From contig NZ_NBOE01000003.1 of assembly GCF_002104515.1 (NCBI RefSeq), forward strand, positions 1-64,000: DNA of 64,000 nt, read 5' to 3'. The stretch comes from Colwellia polaris (GTDB lineage Bacteria; Pseudomonadota; Gammaproteobacteria; Enterobacterales; Alteromonadaceae). The notes beneath the pieces are model-generated. The model made no database searches and was not told where the DNA came from. It was given only the letters and a program-made list of their open reading frames with translations. A program made the translations under genes and the position numbers. Of the stretch, positions 46,666 to 57,708 are shown piece after piece (positions within the stretch are counted from its first letter, which is position 1; the number at the start of each line of letters is the position of its first letter).

Positions 46666-47377
46666 ATTATTAGTTCCTTAAATATTTTTGATTTTAATCA
46701 ATCTGTACAATTATTTATTCACTTAGTTAATCATTTGATATTAAGGCGTTACCGATAAGTTACGCACCAAGTTGAACAAAAAATTATACAGTTTGATTGA
46801 TTAGTTTTTTGCAAATACAAAATTTGCAGGCACATTATACTGAACAGTTATATTTTTACTAGCATCAAAGGCAAAATGTTATGGTTAAAGGTGTAAAAAC
46901 AGACGGTTTTTTATTAATATTTTCAAATTACACAAATTGAAAATATATGCAGCTATTATTGGGATAATTTATTACCACTGAGATAGTTTTTTAAATAATA
47001 CAATAGCAAAACGTCAAAGCCTTCGGCTTTACAGTTATTTAATAAGTGAAGTTATTCTTAGCGGATAGTGTGTTGAACATAAAATTTGGTTGCTAGTTTA
47101 TTAATCAAGGATATTACAATTAAAGCCCTACTTTACATCAGATAAAGTATTAATCATCGGGTAATAACTACAGATTTATTAGCATTAGAAAACACAATAC
47201 ATTAGTGCAAGTATTATATCAGAACGGCTTAATCAAACTGCAGTGTCGAGAGCATACGCTCTTAATAGAAAACAGCTTTATATGCTCTTTCGAACTAGTC
47301 ACTTTAAAATACGATATACAAAGCAATAAAAAAGGAGCCGTTAAGCTCCTTTGAATATTCTTTATTTAAATCTAGTC
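46666..47377. promoter_or_regulatory. Long rpsO-pnp spacer, probable pnp leader
   Basis: A gap of 712 bp with no open frame of merit; the E. coli spacer is about a third as long. It contains the rpsO terminator, an inverted repeat ATATTTTCAA/TTGAAAATAT (46917-46926 with 46937-46946) and a hairpin AGAGC-ATAC-GCTCT (47249-47262). In E. coli the pnp leader forms a long stem cut by RNase III. A comparable single long stem is not obvious here. Confidence 0.5.
47331..47352 (-). terminator. Terminator after rpsO
   Basis: On the minus strand AAAGGAGC pairs with GCTCCTTT around a 6-base loop, followed by T residues. It lies about 26 bp past the rpsO stop. Confidence 0.9.
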
Positions 47378-47647
47378 TTAACGACGTAGACCTAATTTAC
47401 CGATTAAAGCAGTGTAACGTTCAACGTTTTTGCCTTTTAAGTAATCAAGTAATTTACGACGTTGGCTTACCATACGTAATAGACCACGACGTGAGTGATG
47501 ATCATGGATGTGCTGTTTAAAGTGACCTTGTAAGTGGTTGATTTGTGTAGTTAACAAAGCAACTTGAACTTCTGGAGAACCAGTGTCACCTTCAGCTTGT
47601 GCGTATTCTGCAACGATAGCAGCTTTTTCAGCAGCATTTAAAGACAT
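47378..47647 (-). CDS. rpsO: 30S ribosomal protein S15
   Basis: An 89-residue small-subunit protein binding 16S rRNA. It matches the usual length and carries [37 protein letters not shown] and the GLRR end. Position between truB and pnp is conserved with E. coli. Confidence 0.98.
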   Translation of the reverse strand: MSLNAAEKAAIVAEYAQAEGDTGSPEVQVALLTTQINHLQGHFKQHIHDHHSRRGLLRMVSQRRKLLDYLKGKNVERYTALIGKLGLRR

Positions 47648-47779
47648 AATATTTACCTTAATTTTAGTGTTTTAAAAATCGCGTCGAGCCGAACACTAAA
47701 TCAGCAAGACGTTCTAAGAGCGCGTATTCTATCAGCAATAACCCGAAATGCAACTTTTACTGATATTACAAGTATTTCT

Positions 47780-48724
47780 CTAATTAACAACAGTAATTCG
47801 TTTAGGGGCAACTAAACCATCATCGTCAATTTCGCCAACACCGATAAACTCACCGGTATCAACATCATCACCGATAAACACTTGTACTAAACCATCACTG
47901 GGTCCGTTCGAGCACTGAACAGGATTACCGTGTCGTAAGAAGTTAGCCGACATATCATCAACAAAAACGACAGGTATACCATCACATGCTGTCGTCATAG
48001 GTAATAGTAATGGATCTAAATACACCGACGGTTGAACATCTTCAGCTTGTGCTTGTTCAAGCAAAGCTTCTAACTCGGCCATTGTTACCATACGCTCGGT
48101 CGGGTAATTTCCTACCGCACTTCTACGAAGTTGGGCAACATGAGCGCCACAACCTAAAAGCTCACCTAAATCATCGATAATCGTACGGATATATGTGCCT
48201 TTAGATACATGAATATCTAAATCGACTTCATCACCTTCAAAGCGCAATAAATCTAATCTAAATACCGTAATATCACGAGATTCTCGTGGTACTTCAATGC
48301 CTTCACGTGCATATTTATATAAAGGTTGTCCTTGATATTTTAATGCAGAATACATTGATGGAATTTGTTGGGTTGTGCCACGAAATGAATCTATTGCTAT
48401 TGCTAATTGCTCAGCACTAACGTCTACCGGTTTCTCGCTAACGACTTCACCATCGGCATCACTGGTTGTCGTACGGACGCCTAATTTCGCAGTTACTTGA
48501 TATGTTTTATCGGTATCAAGCAAGAACTGGGAAAACTTAGTCCCCTCACCTAAACATATTGGTAACATGCCAGTAGCTAGAGGATCTAAGGCGCCGGTAT
48601 GCCCTGCTTTTTGAGCAAAGTAAATATGCTTTACTCGCTGCAGTGCATTATTAGATGACATATCGTAAGGCTTGTCGAGTAACAAAACACCGTTAATTGC
48701 ACGGCCTTTTCTTTTCTTAGCCAT
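47780..48724 (-). CDS. truB: tRNA pseudouridine-55 synthase
   Basis: A 314-residue enzyme making pseudouridine 55 in the T-loop of tRNAs. The catalytic Asp is in [14 protein letters not shown] near residue 42, and [14 protein letters not shown] near the start and SKGTYIRTI near 180 are family motifs. It lies 2 bp downstream of rbfA. Confidence 0.96.
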   Translation of the reverse strand: MAKKRKGRAINGVLLLDKPYDMSSNNALQRVKHIYFAQKAGHTGALDPLATGMLPICLGEGTKFSQFLLDTDKTYQVTAKLGVRTTTSDADGEVVSEKPVDVSAEQLAIAIDSFRGTTQQIPSMYSALKYQGQPLYKYAREGIEVPRESRDITVFRLDLLRFEGDEVDLDIHVSKGTYIRTIIDDLGELLGCGAHVAQLRRSAVGNYPTERMVTMAELEALLEQAQAEDVQPSVYLDPLLLPMTTACDGIPVVFVDDMSANFLRHGNPVQCSNGPSDGLVQVFIGDDVDTGEFIGVGEIDDDGLVAPKRITVVN

Positions 48725-48726
48725 TA

Positions 48727-49134
48727 TTATTCACTCTCTGGCTTTTGTGTTTCGTCGATTTCGCCTTCGTGATTTTTCATATCTTCAGCGACGGCTTTAT
48801 CTACTAAGTTACCCATACGAACACCTTCAACCATAGAGCTATCATAGATAAATCTAAGCTCTGGCATAATGCGCGCTTTAATACGTTTAGCTAACAAAGT
48901 GCGAATGTAACTTGAAGCTTCATTTAATACCTCAAGTGAAACATCAACGTTTTGTCCTTCTAACGTAAAGAAGGTAACAAATATTTTTGCATAAGCTAAA
49001 TCACGGGTAATTTCTACTGCATTAACCGTTACCATACCTAAACGTGGATCTTTGACTTCGCGTTGAATAATCATCGCAATTTCTTTTTGAATTTCTTGTG
49101 CAACTCGATCAGTTCGAGCAAATTCTCTGGCCAT
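48727..49134 (-). CDS. rbfA: Ribosome-binding factor A
   Basis: A 135-residue 30S maturation factor with a KH-like fold. [18 protein letters not shown] at the start, [18 protein letters not shown] in the middle and [11 protein letters not shown] near 90 are typical. The acidic tail is common. Downstream neighbour of infB, separated by a possible terminator. Confidence 0.96.
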   Translation of the reverse strand: MAREFARTDRVAQEIQKEIAMIIQREVKDPRLGMVTVNAVEITRDLAYAKIFVTFFTLEGQNVDVSLEVLNEASSYIRTLLAKRIKARIMPELRFIYDSSMVEGVRMGNLVDKAVAEDMKNHEGEIDETQKPESE

Positions 49135-49219
49135 AATTAATTCCTAAGACCTAATTATATTTAACTCGGTACGAATGTAATCACCATACACTTTAAATAT
49201 TAGGTATATTTTTCAAATG

Positions 49220-49244
49220 AAAATGGAGGCTAAGCCCCCATTTT
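49220..49244 (-). terminator. Probable partial terminator between infB and rbfA
   Basis: On the minus strand an 11-bp stem (one mismatch) with AAAATGGGGGC and GCCTCCATTTT around a three-base loop, ending in a T-rich stretch. It lies inside the cluster, so it should only reduce read-through into rbfA-truB. Confidence 0.6.
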
Positions 49245-49270
49245 AACTAAACCATGAAAACTAAACGCGA

Positions 49271-51958
49271 TTAAAGTGTGCGTTTAATCTCAACCGTTTC
49301 AAATACTTCAATTTGGTCACCAACGCGAACGTCGTTGTAGTTCTTAACACCGATACCACACTCAGTAGCGTTACGAACTTCTTGCACGTCATCTTTAAAG
49401 CGACGTAAAGATTCTAACTCACCTTCGTAAATAACTACGTTATCACGTAGTACACGAATTGGTGCTGAACGTTTAATAATACCTTCAGTAACCATACAAC
49501 CAGCAATTGCGCCAATCTTAGGAGACTTAAATACATCACGAACTTGTGCTAAACCAATGATTTCTTGTTTAAACTCAGGAGCAAGCATACCGCTCATTGC
49601 CGATTTAACTTCTTCAATTAAAGCGTAAATAACACTGTAGTAACGTAAATCGATTTTCTCAGCGTCAATCACTTTGCGTGCTGTAGCATCGGCACGAACG
49701 TTGAAACCAACCATAATCGCATTAGACGCTGCAGCAAGAGTTGCATCAGTTTCAGTAATTGCACCAACACCACTACCGATAATACGTACTTTAACTTCGT
49801 CGGTAGAAAGTTTAGTTAGTGAATCAGAAATCGCTTCAAGTGAACCTTGTACATCAGACTTAAGTACCACGTTAACTTCAGAAACTTCACCTGTAGCCAT
49901 GTTAGCAAACATGTTTTCAAGTTTAGATTTCTGTTGGCGTGCAAGTTTAACATCACGGAACTTGCCTTGACGGAATAAAGCAACTTCACGCGCTTTCTTC
50001 TCATCTTTAACAACTGTTGCTTCGTCACCAGATTGTGGAACACCACTTAAACCAATAATTTCTACTGGGATAGATGGGCCTGCCGATTGAATCGTTTTGC
50101 CGTTTTCATCACGCATAGCACGAACACGACCATATTCTAAACCACACAGAACGATATCGCCTTGGTTCAATGTACCTTCTTGAACAAGTATAGTCGCTAC
50201 CGGACCACGACCTTTATCAAGTTTTGACTCTACTACAACACCGTTAGCCATTTTATCAACTACAGCGGTTAGCTCTAATACTTCAGATTGAAGTAATATC
50301 GCGTCAAGTAATTCGTCAATGCCTAAACCTGTTTTAGCTGATACGTGACAGAATTGAACGTCGCCGCCCCACTCTTCAGATAGTACATCGTGTTGTGAAA
50401 GTTCACTTTTAACACGCTCTGGGTCTGCACCCTCTTTATCCATTTTGTTAACCGCGATAATAATTGGTGCTTCAGATGCTTTAGCATGCTGAATAGCTTC
50501 AATTGTTTGTGGCATTACGCCATCATCTGCGGCTACAACAATAATGACGATATCTGTAGCTTTAGCACCACGTGAACGCATAGCAGTAAACGCTGCGTGA
50601 CCAGGAGTATCTAGGAATGTGATCATTCCGTGCCCTGTTTCTACATGGTATGCACCAATATGCTGAGTAATACCACCCGCTTCGCCAGCGGCAACTTTTG
50701 CTTCACGAATGTGATCAAGTAACGATGTTTTACCGTGGTCAACATGACCCATGATAGTAACAACCGGAGCACGTGTAATCGCTTCACCTGAATGATCACG
50801 ATCTGAAAGTACCGCTTCTTCAAGGGCATTCTCTTTTACTAACACTACTTCACGGCCCATTTCTTCAGCAACTAGGGCCGCTGTTTCTTGGTCGATTACT
50901 TGGTTAATGGTTGCCATAGCACCCATTTTAAACATAGCTTTAACAACTTCAGCGCCTTTAACAGACATTTTGTTTGCTAATTCAGCTACCGAAATAGTTT
51001 CACCAATGCGTACTTCGTTAAGTTTAATTTCTACAGGTTTAGTAAAACCATGTTTTAAACTTTGCGGTGAAGAAAGACTTAACTTGCCTTTACCTCTAGC
51101 ATTACGACCGCCGCGGTTGTTTCTGTCTTGGCCAGCTGGTTTTTTCTTCTTACGTCGACGACCACTTTCGTCAGCAGAGTCACTTTTATCTTCAGCTTCT
51201 TGTGCGTATTTAGAAGAAGTTAAATGTACAACTTCTTTTTCCTTCGCTTTACGTTCAGCTTCTTGCTCTTTCCAACGTGCTTCGTTTTCTTCTGCAAGCT
51301 TACGTGCAACTTCTGCAGACAAGCGTGCTTCTTCTTCCGCTTTCGCGGTTAATTCAGCTTCTTGTTGTAAACGTAATTTTTTAGCTTCTTCCGTTTCAGC
51401 AACTACTGGTGCAGGCTTAGGCGCCTCTTCAATATTTTTTGCTTTCGCGATAGCAGCTTGTTTAGCTTTAGCTTCTGCTTCAAGTTTTGCTTCAGCTTTT
51501 GCTGCGGCTTCAACTTCAGCTTTTGCTGCAGCGGCAGCGGCAGCATTTACAGCTTCTTTAGCATCTGCTTCAGCTTTTGCTGCAGCATCAATTTCTGCTT
51601 GAACACGTGCTTCTTCAGCCGCTTTTGCTTCAAGTTCAGCTTGTTGTTGCTCTTCTAAATCGCTACGTTTTACATAAGTGCGTTTCTTACGTACTTCTAC
51701 TTGAACTGATTTAGCTTTGCTACCGTGACCTAAAACTAAAGTAGACTTTTTCTTACGGCTTAATGTCATTTTACTTGGGTTAGCCGTTGAGTCATCACCG
51801 TGTTGCTTTTTCAAATAATCAAGTAGGTTTTCTTTTTCTTCTTGCGAAACAGAATCGGTTGCCGATTTGCTCACACCTGAGTCAGCCAATTGGCTCACTA
51901 AGCGATCCACCGGTGTACCGATCTCTTTGGCAAGTTGTTCTACTGTTACGTTTGCCAT
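49271..51958 (-). CDS. infB: Translation initiation factor IF-2
   Basis: An 895-residue GTPase that brings initiator tRNA to the 30S subunit. A small N-terminal IF2N domain (1-50) is followed by a long Ala/Glu/Lys coiled-coil stretch (about 90-260). A second IF2N region, the GTPase motifs [15 protein letters not shown] and NKMD, and the C-terminal fMet-tRNA domain follow. Length close to E. coli (890). It starts 21 bp after nusA. Confidence 0.97.
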   Translation of the reverse strand: MANVTVEQLAKEIGTPVDRLVSQLADSGVSKSATDSVSQEEKENLLDYLKKQHGDDSTANPSKMTLSRKKKSTLVLGHGSKAKSVQVEVRKKRTYVKRSDLEEQQQAELEAKAAEEARVQAEIDAAAKAEADAKEAVNAAAAAAAKAEVEAAAKAEAKLEAEAKAKQAAIAKAKNIEEAPKPAPVVAETEEAKKLRLQQEAELTAKAEEEARLSAEVARKLAEENEARWKEQEAERKAKEKEVVHLTSSKYAQEAEDKSDSADESGRRRKKKKPAGQDRNNRGGRNARGKGKLSLSSPQSLKHGFTKPVEIKLNEVRIGETISVAELANKMSVKGAEVVKAMFKMGAMATINQVIDQETAALVAEEMGREVVLVKENALEEAVLSDRDHSGEAITRAPVVTIMGHVDHGKTSLLDHIREAKVAAGEAGGITQHIGAYHVETGHGMITFLDTPGHAAFTAMRSRGAKATDIVIIVVAADDGVMPQTIEAIQHAKASEAPIIIAVNKMDKEGADPERVKSELSQHDVLSEEWGGDVQFCHVSAKTGLGIDELLDAILLQSEVLELTAVVDKMANGVVVESKLDKGRGPVATILVQEGTLNQGDIVLCGLEYGRVRAMRDENGKTIQSAGPSIPVEIIGLSGVPQSGDEATVVKDEKKAREVALFRQGKFRDVKLARQQKSKLENMFANMATGEVSEVNVVLKSDVQGSLEAISDSLTKLSTDEVKVRIIGSGVGAITETDATLAAASNAIMVGFNVRADATARKVIDAEKIDLRYYSVIYALIEEVKSAMSGMLAPEFKQEIIGLAQVRDVFKSPKIGAIAGCMVTEGIIKRSAPIRVLRDNVVIYEGELESLRRFKDDVQEVRNATECGIGVKNYNDVRVGDQIEVFETVEIKRTL

Positions 51959-51979
51959 CTATATAATTCTCCCGATGCG

Positions 51980-53476
51980 TTATTCTTCGTTAAACCAACA
52001 AATATTACGTGCAGCCATAATTAGCTCGCCCGCTTTGGTTTCATCTAATTCTTCAATGTCTGATATTTCATCAACGCCTTGTTCTGCAAGGTGTTCTAAT
52101 GTAGTAATACCACGACTCGCTAATACAAACGCTAAATGGCGTTCTAAGCCAGGAAGGTTTAATAAATCTTCTGCAGGCTCTGCACCTTCAAGTGTTTCTT
52201 CACTTGCTAATGCTTGAGTAGTAATTGCTGCTTTTGCACGCTCACGTAATTCTTCAACAATGTCTTCATCCATGCCGTCAATATCAAGCATTTCAGCAAC
52301 AGGTACGTAAGCAATTTCTTCTAATGAAGTAAAACCTTCTTCGACTAACATCAGAGCAAAATCTTCATCAAGATCTAACTTGTCAGTGAATAATGTTAAA
52401 ACTTTATCGTTTTCGGCTTGATGCTTTTCGTTCATGTCAGCAACAGTCATTACGTTTAATTCCCAGCCAGTTAACTGACTAGCTAAACGAATGTTTTGAC
52501 CACTACGACCAATCGCCATGGCTAAGTTGCCTTCTTCAACAGCGATATCCATCGTGTTCTTGTCTTCGTCAACAATAATAGAAGCAACTTCAGCTGGTGC
52601 CATAGCATTGATAACGTATTGTGCTGGGTTGTCATCATATAAAACGATATCAACACGCTCACCGCCTAACTCACCAGAAACGGCTTGAACACGTGAACCG
52701 CGCATACCAACACAAGCACCTACTGGGTCGATACGTTTGTCGTTACTTTTTACAGAAATTTTTGCACGAGAACCAGGATCGCGAGCTGCGCCCTTAATCT
52801 CAAGCATTTCTTCACCAATTTCTGGTACTTCAACACGGAAAAGTTCAATTAACATTTCAGGTTTAGTACGGCTAACAAATAATTGTGCGCCACGTGCTTC
52901 TGGTTTAATTTCATATAGCAAACCACGAACACGATCACCTGGACGGAAGCTTTCACGTGGTAACATGTCATCACGATAAATTATTGCTTCGGCATTATTA
53001 CCTAAATCTAAAATAACGCTGTCACGGCTTGCTTTTTTCACGACACCTGTGATGATTTCACCAACTTGTTCTTGGTAAGCATCAACAATAAGTCCGCGTT
53101 CAGCTTCGCGAATTTTTTGCACAATAACTTGTTTTGCCGTTTGTGTTGTAACACGATCAAACTTAACTGATTCAATTTGATCTTCAACATAATCACCAAC
53201 TTTTAAATCGGCATCTTCATATTGCGCCGCTGCTAAGCTTATTTCAGCATACGGATTTTCCATTGGTGTTTCGCTTTCATCAACAACTAACCAACGACGG
53301 AAAGTGTCAAACTCACCCGATGCGCGGTCAATACTTACACGAACTAAAATCTCACCTTCATATTTCTTTTTTGTTGCTGTTTCTAAAGCGGTTTCCATCG
53401 CTTCAAAAATGCTTTCTCGTGGTAATGCTTTTTCATTAGAAACAGCATCTACGACCAGTAATATTTCCTTACTCAT
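51980..53476 (-). CDS. nusA: Transcription termination/antitermination factor NusA
   Basis: A 498-residue factor, near the 495 of E. coli. It has an N-terminal RNA-polymerase-binding domain, an S1 domain (about 135-200, [18 protein letters not shown]), KH domains with [32 protein letters not shown], and two acidic repeats (about 365-420 and 440-495) that interact with the alpha subunit C-terminal domain. In E. coli it regulates its own operon; the terminators upstream of rimP fit this. Confidence 0.96.
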   Translation of the reverse strand: MSKEILLVVDAVSNEKALPRESIFEAMETALETATKKKYEGEILVRVSIDRASGEFDTFRRWLVVDESETPMENPYAEISLAAAQYEDADLKVGDYVEDQIESVKFDRVTTQTAKQVIVQKIREAERGLIVDAYQEQVGEIITGVVKKASRDSVILDLGNNAEAIIYRDDMLPRESFRPGDRVRGLLYEIKPEARGAQLFVSRTKPEMLIELFRVEVPEIGEEMLEIKGAARDPGSRAKISVKSNDKRIDPVGACVGMRGSRVQAVSGELGGERVDIVLYDDNPAQYVINAMAPAEVASIIVDEDKNTMDIAVEEGNLAMAIGRSGQNIRLASQLTGWELNVMTVADMNEKHQAENDKVLTLFTDKLDLDEDFALMLVEEGFTSLEEIAYVPVAEMLDIDGMDEDIVEELRERAKAAITTQALASEETLEGAEPAEDLLNLPGLERHLAFVLASRGITTLEHLAEQGVDEISDIEELDETKAGELIMAARNICWFNEE

Positions 53477-53504
53477 GCTAGTTAGCCTTTCTCATTATTA
53501 TAAA

Positions 53505-53966
53505 TTATTTATTGTGGTTATAAACAAGGTGAGCCTTGTCTACGTTACTAATAACAAGTTCATATTCCTCGTTATCAACCATTACAATTAAACTATCGTT
53601 CTCTACGGCAACCAATTTACCTTTAAATTTACGACGACCGTTTAATGGCATTGAAATTTTAGCTTCAACCGTTTCACCCACAACCGCTTCAAACTGCGAT
53701 TTTTCAAAAAGAGGACGATCAAGCCCTGGTGATGAAACTTCTAAGCTATATTCACTACTAATTGGGTCTTCTACATCTAGAATAGCCCCTACTTGACGAC
53801 TTACTTCAGCGCAGTCATCAACATCGATACCATTTTCATGGTCGATAAATAATCTTAAAACCGAATGGTTGCCAGCACTGATAAATTCAACGCCTAATAA
53901 TTCCTTACCCGTTTCTTCAACGGCAGGACGTAACATTTCGGTTAATTTGTGTTCAAATTTAGCCAA
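53505..53966 (-). CDS. rimP: Ribosome maturation factor RimP
   Basis: A 153-residue factor needed for 30S assembly. GVEFISAGNHSVLRLFIDHENGI near 25-47, DDCAEVSRQVGAILDVEDPI and EVSSPGLDRPLF near 78-90 identify it. First coding gene of the operon. The structured leader at 54066-54244 lies upstream. Confidence 0.95.
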   Translation of the reverse strand: MAKFEHKLTEMLRPAVEETGKELLGVEFISAGNHSVLRLFIDHENGIDVDDCAEVSRQVGAILDVEDPISSEYSLEVSSPGLDRPLFEKSQFEAVVGETVEAKISMPLNGRRKFKGKLVAVENDSLIVMVDNEEYELVISNVDKAHLVYNHNK

Positions 53967-53999
53967 TCACTTTTCTCCAATTTGGAAGAGTTCAGAAAC

Positions 54000-54020
54000 A
54001 AAAAAAGGGCATAAAGCCCA
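54000..54020 (-). terminator. Second, weaker leader terminator before rimP
   Basis: On the minus strand GGGC-TTTAT-GCCC followed by a seven-T run. The stem is only 4 bp, so it may act as a NusA-sensitive pause or attenuator close to rimP. Confidence 0.5.
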
Positions 54021-54065
54021 GCGATACACCTTGCTGCTATTGCACCTTTTACAAAGTTAAGATAC

Positions 54066-54090
54066 AAAAAAGCCCCAATACGCGGGGCTT
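54066..54090 (-). terminator. Intrinsic terminator ending the rimP leader RNA
   Basis: On the minus strand AAGCCCC-GCGTATT-GGGGCTT with a six-T run. It lies 100 bp ahead of rimP and about 125 bases after the -10 box at 54216, so a short RNA is made unless transcription reads through. Confidence 0.88.
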
Positions 54091-54209
54091 ATTCACTGAA
54101 CCCACGATGTAAACCAAGTAATAACGTTCTTGGTTCTGTATAACAATATCTTAGATGTATATCTACCTTCGATAAAATCTATTCAGTGAAATATTGCTAC
54201 ATTCAAGCT
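54066..54209 (-). ncRNA. Structured leader RNA of the rimP-nusA-infB operon (rimP-leader-like)
   Basis: About 144 bases from a predicted start at 54209. TATTTCACTGAA near the 5' end pairs with TTCAGTGAATA just before the terminator, closing a domain that contains hairpins TAGAT-ATAC-ATCTA and AACCAAG-N10-CTTGGTT. In E. coli a tRNA gene (metY) and terminators occupy the matching place. Here no tRNA fold is found. A rimP leader family exists in Rfam from attenuator screens, and this may belong to it; that was not tested. Confidence 0.6.
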
Positions 54210-54215
54210 GCGCAA

Positions 54216-54244
54216 ATTATATAGAGTTGCTGCTTATATGGCAA
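54216..54244 (-). promoter_or_regulatory. Sigma-70 promoter for the rimP leader
   Basis: Read on the minus strand: TTGCCA at 54244-54239, 17 bases, then TATAAT at 54221-54216. The spacing is optimal and the -10 is the perfect consensus. It faces rimP and diverges from csrD. Confidence 0.75.
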
Positions 54245-54448
54245 GCTAATTTTCGTAGTGATTTAGGCTTGTGATTATAATATTGTCGACCTTATTAGAA
54301 AAGAATAGTTACTATTTATGCTAACATTACTATAATAATTATTGTGGCATTATCAGATAGTTAGTAAATTAGTCTAATTTATGATAAAAGTTGCTACAGT
54401 TGATATCTTGCAATCTTAATTAAGTATATAAAGGCACTTTGAAATTAT

Positions 54449-56335
54449 ATGTATACATATTCTCGTTTATTCATCAGAAACTTGTTTATTGCGATAGGCT
54501 TTTGTGCCTGTGTATCCCTAGCTAGCATTCTTAGTTTAGCTACACATATTGAAGAACAGCAAACTCAACATCAAGCAACCTTGCTAAAATTAGATAAGCA
54601 AATAGATTTTGGAAGTACAGAAGTACTGGCGAAGCAACTCGCTAATATTAATCAGTATCAATACATTAATATTATCAATATAGAAGGTGATGTTATTGTT
54701 AATGAACAACGTAAACCTACTTTTATTGACGAATATTTATTAGCTCCTAAAAGTCAAATTAAACTAACTAATTCAGATTTAATTATTCAGTTTCAATTAG
54801 CTGCACACACACAATTAAAATCTTTACAATTAACGCTCGTCAATGTATTCATTATTTCATTGTCTTTTGCTGTGCTTTTGATGCCGTTAATTATTGCAAG
54901 ATCACGTAAGTTTGCTAAGAAAATTGATCAACAAGTCACACGTGAACTCGCATTTATTATTGCTGAAAAAGAAAGTCCTCTGACCGCAAATAGAAATGAT
55001 ACAAGCTTACCTGAAATTGAAAAAAGCTTAATTGATTTAAGAACGCTCATTGCCAATAAAATTACCGCAACAACATTGCTAGAGAAAGACGCTTATATTG
55101 AGCCAGTAACGAAATTAGAAAACCGCAATCGTTTTGTGCAGTTTTTTGAAAATGCTAATAGCCGTTCAAACTTTGGCGTTTTATCTATTACTCGCTGTTC
55201 AGAGTTACAAACAATTAACCAAATACATGGTTATCATGAGGGTGATAATTATATTCGCAAAGTTTCCGAGATTATGAAAAATGCGGTCAGTCGATATAAA
55301 GGTGCACAAGTTTTTAGATTGAACAGTTCTGATTTTGCAACATTACTTCCAAATGTTAATTTAAAAGGTGCTGAATCATTTGCGACTGAATTAACCAGTA
55401 ACTTTAATAAATATCAACAAGCATCAGACTTAGACTCTGTCGGTTATACAGGCTTAGTTTACTTTGATAATGATAAACCACTAGGTGAATTATTAGCATT
55501 AGCCGACACCGGCATTAGTGTTGCTCAAACACAAAAAGTAAATGCTTGGTATGCTCAAACAGATACCAGCATTATTGACAACAGTAGTGCAAGTTATGGT
55601 AATCAAAATTGGCGTCAAGAAATTGATAGTGTAATTGCCAACCAACGTGTTAATTTGCTAGTTCAACCAATAAAGCCTAGCAGCCCTAATAACCGAGTAT
55701 ACGGTGAAATTTTAACGCGCTTTTTAAACAGTAATGAAGATATATTACCCACAGCTTCTTTTATAGCGATGGCAGAAAAGCTTGATAAAATAGTCGCGGT
55801 CGATCAAATGATCATTGAAGCGGCAATTAAAGAAATCTCTAATCGTAATATGCAAGATAACTTCTTTGGTATTAATGTTAGTTCACGCTCAATAAACGAT
55901 GGTCATTTTTTAATTTGGCTTGAAAGAAGGTTATTACGCGACACGATTATTGCATCAAAACTTGTTTTTGAAATTACCGAAAGTGGTTTACAGCATAACA
56001 TCAAAGCAAGTAAAAACTTTATTGATATGGTGCACAGAGTGGGTGCAAGAATTACTGTCGAACGTTTTGGTATTGGCTTAACTTCGTTTAAGTTTTTTAG
56101 AGATTTAAAGCCTGACTTTATTAAAATGGATAGCACTTATACTCGAGACATTGACGAAGATAAAAACAATCAATACTTTATGCGTTTAATGGTAGATTTA
56201 GCGCATAGATTAAGTATTAGCGTGCTAGCTGAAAGTGTTGAAAGCCAAGAAGAGAAGTTCATGCTTGAAAAGCTCTTTGTTGATGGTTGTCAGGGATTTT
56301 ATATTGGTAAACCACGAACTATATCGTCATCTTAA
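54449..56335 (+). CDS. csrD: CsrD-type protein with degenerate GGDEF and EAL domains
   Basis: A 628-residue inner-membrane protein: helix 10-31, a periplasmic segment (about 32-128), helix 129-150, and a cytoplasmic linker, then a GGDEF-like domain whose signature is NSSDF (292-296) and an EAL-like domain whose signature is GEILTRF (419-425). Both are degenerate in the same way as E. coli CsrD (HRSDF and ELM), which neither makes nor breaks c-di-GMP but hands the CsrB/CsrC RNAs to RNase E. The similarity supports CsrD, though other degenerate dual-domain proteins cannot be ruled out. A terminator follows. Confidence 0.8.
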   Translation: MYTYSRLFIRNLFIAIGFCACVSLASILSLATHIEEQQTQHQATLLKLDKQIDFGSTEVLAKQLANINQYQYINIINIEGDVIVNEQRKPTFIDEYLLAPKSQIKLTNSDLIIQFQLAAHTQLKSLQLTLVNVFIISLSFAVLLMPLIIARSRKFAKKIDQQVTRELAFIIAEKESPLTANRNDTSLPEIEKSLIDLRTLIANKITATTLLEKDAYIEPVTKLENRNRFVQFFENANSRSNFGVLSITRCSELQTINQIHGYHEGDNYIRKVSEIMKNAVSRYKGAQVFRLNSSDFATLLPNVNLKGAESFATELTSNFNKYQQASDLDSVGYTGLVYFDNDKPLGELLALADTGISVAQTQKVNAWYAQTDTSIIDNSSASYGNQNWRQEIDSVIANQRVNLLVQPIKPSSPNNRVYGEILTRFLNSNEDILPTASFIAMAEKLDKIVAVDQMIIEAAIKEISNRNMQDNFFGINVSSRSINDGHFLIWLERRLLRDTIIASKLVFEITESGLQHNIKASKNFIDMVHRVGARITVERFGIGLTSFKFFRDLKPDFIKMDSTYTRDIDEDKNNQYFMRLMVDLAHRLSISVLAESVESQEEKFMLEKLFVDGCQGFYIGKPRTISSS

Positions 56336-56354
56336 CTGCGAAGCATTGATCCTT

Positions 56355-56382
56355 AAGCCACTAAAATATAGTGGCTTTTTTA
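56355..56382 (+). terminator. Intrinsic terminator of csrD
   Basis: AAGCCACTA pairs with TAGTGGCTT around AAAAT, followed by a run of T. It begins 20 bp after the csrD stop and separates it from rsxA. Confidence 0.92.
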
Positions 56383-56560
56383 TTGCTTCTTATAGAAACA
56401 TATACACCAATGTTGTCTCAATTGTTCAACTTTACATCGATTTTATAAACACATTTCAATCAACCGACATTTAAAATTAATAACCTTACAGTTCATCTGT
56501 TGTTTATTGCTTGATAAACACGGATAATAGTGCCAATTTTCACGGTAAAATAATAAGCGA

Positions 56561-57142
56561 ATGACTGATTATCTCTTGCTACTTGTTGGCACAGTATTAG
56601 TAAATAACTTTGTTTTAGTTAAGTTTCTAGGCTTATGCCCTTTTATGGGTGTATCTTCCAGAACAGAAACGGCTATCGGCATGTCGTTTGCGACTACCTT
56701 TGTTATGACACTAGCTTCACTGCTAAGCTATATCGTTAATAGTTATGTTCTAGCACCTTTAGGCCTAGAATATTTAACTACCATGACCTTTATTTTAGTG
56801 ATTGCTGTTGTTGTGCAATTTACCGAAATGGTGGTACATAAAACCAGTGCTAATTTATATCGCTTATTAGGTATTTTCTTACCACTTATTACGACTAACT
56901 GTGCCGTACTCGGTGTAGCTTTATTAAACTTTCAAGAACAACACAACTTTTTCGAGTCAATTATATATGGCTTCGGCGCTGCAGTTGGTTTTTCACTAGT
57001 GTTAATCATGTTTTCAGCTATGCGTGAAAAACTAGCTAATGCTGACGTGCCCGCCCCATTTAAAGGTTCAGCTATTGCAATGATCACGGCAGGATTAATG
57101 TCTTTAGCCTTTATGGGCTTTACTGGTTTGGTTAAAGTTTAA
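56561..57142 (+). CDS. rsxA: Electron transport complex subunit RsxA
   Basis: A 193-residue, six-helix subunit of the Rsx/Rnf complex. [19 protein letters not shown] near residue 14 and [15 protein letters not shown] near 107 are the half-helix motifs, each with a conserved Cys that together hold a membrane [2Fe-2S] centre. Same length as E. coli. Its stop overlaps the start of rsxB (TAATG). Confidence 0.96.
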   Translation: MTDYLLLLVGTVLVNNFVLVKFLGLCPFMGVSSRTETAIGMSFATTFVMTLASLLSYIVNSYVLAPLGLEYLTTMTFILVIAVVVQFTEMVVHKTSANLYRLLGIFLPLITTNCAVLGVALLNFQEQHNFFESIIYGFGAAVGFSLVLIMFSAMREKLANADVPAPFKGSAIAMITAGLMSLAFMGFTGLVKV

Positions 57143-57696
57143 TGAGCACTCTTATCGCAATATTAGTCGTTGGTGTACTTGCTGCTTTATTTGGAGCCCT
57201 GCTCGGTTACGCCTCTGTACAATTTAAAGTTATTGGTGATCCACTTGCAGAGCAACTAGATGCCTTACTACCACAAACTCAATGTGGCCAATGTGGCTAT
57301 CCGGGTTGTAAGCCTTATGCAGAAGCGGTTGCTAATGGCGAAGCTATCAATAAATGTGCCCCTGGCGGTGAAGACACCATTAAAAAAATAGCTGATTTAA
57401 TGGGCGTTGAAGTACAACCATTAGATGGTAATCATGAAACCGATAATACACCGAAAGTTGCTTTTATCATTGAAGAGGACTGCATAGGTTGTACTAAATG
57501 CATTCAAGCCTGCCCTGTTGATGCCATTATCGGTACGACAAAGCAAATGCATACAATAATAGCTGACGAATGTACTGGCTGTGACTTATGTGTTGCACCT
57601 TGTCCGGTTGATTGTATTGAGATGATCCCATTAGCCACAACAACACAAAACTGGCAATGGGATTTAAATAGTATTCCTGTTGTACAAATAGATTAA
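57142..57696 (+). CDS. rsxB: Electron transport complex subunit RsxB
   Basis: A 184-residue ferredoxin-like subunit with an N-terminal membrane helix (about 4-26). The first cluster lies in [17 protein letters not shown] near 47-63. Two further 4Fe-4S motifs are [12 protein letters not shown] and [12 protein letters not shown] near 113-155. Confidence 0.96.
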   Translation: MSTLIAILVVGVLAALFGALLGYASVQFKVIGDPLAEQLDALLPQTQCGQCGYPGCKPYAEAVANGEAINKCAPGGEDTIKKIADLMGVEVQPLDGNHETDNTPKVAFIIEEDCIGCTKCIQACPVDAIIGTTKQMHTIIADECTGCDLCVAPCPVDCIEMIPLATTTQNWQWDLNSIPVVQID

Positions 57697-57708
57697 AAAG
57701 AGGTTTTG

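Noticed and set aside
50907-51602. A 231-codon open frame antisense to infB
   Set aside because: It mirrors the low-complexity Ala/Lys/Glu coding region of IF-2; the product is Ser/Ala/Phe-rich and has no start signal.
54091-54215. A tRNA-fMet gene ahead of rimP, as in E. coli
   Set aside because: No TTCGA loop, no acceptor stem and no CCA end; the pairing found here is a different fold.
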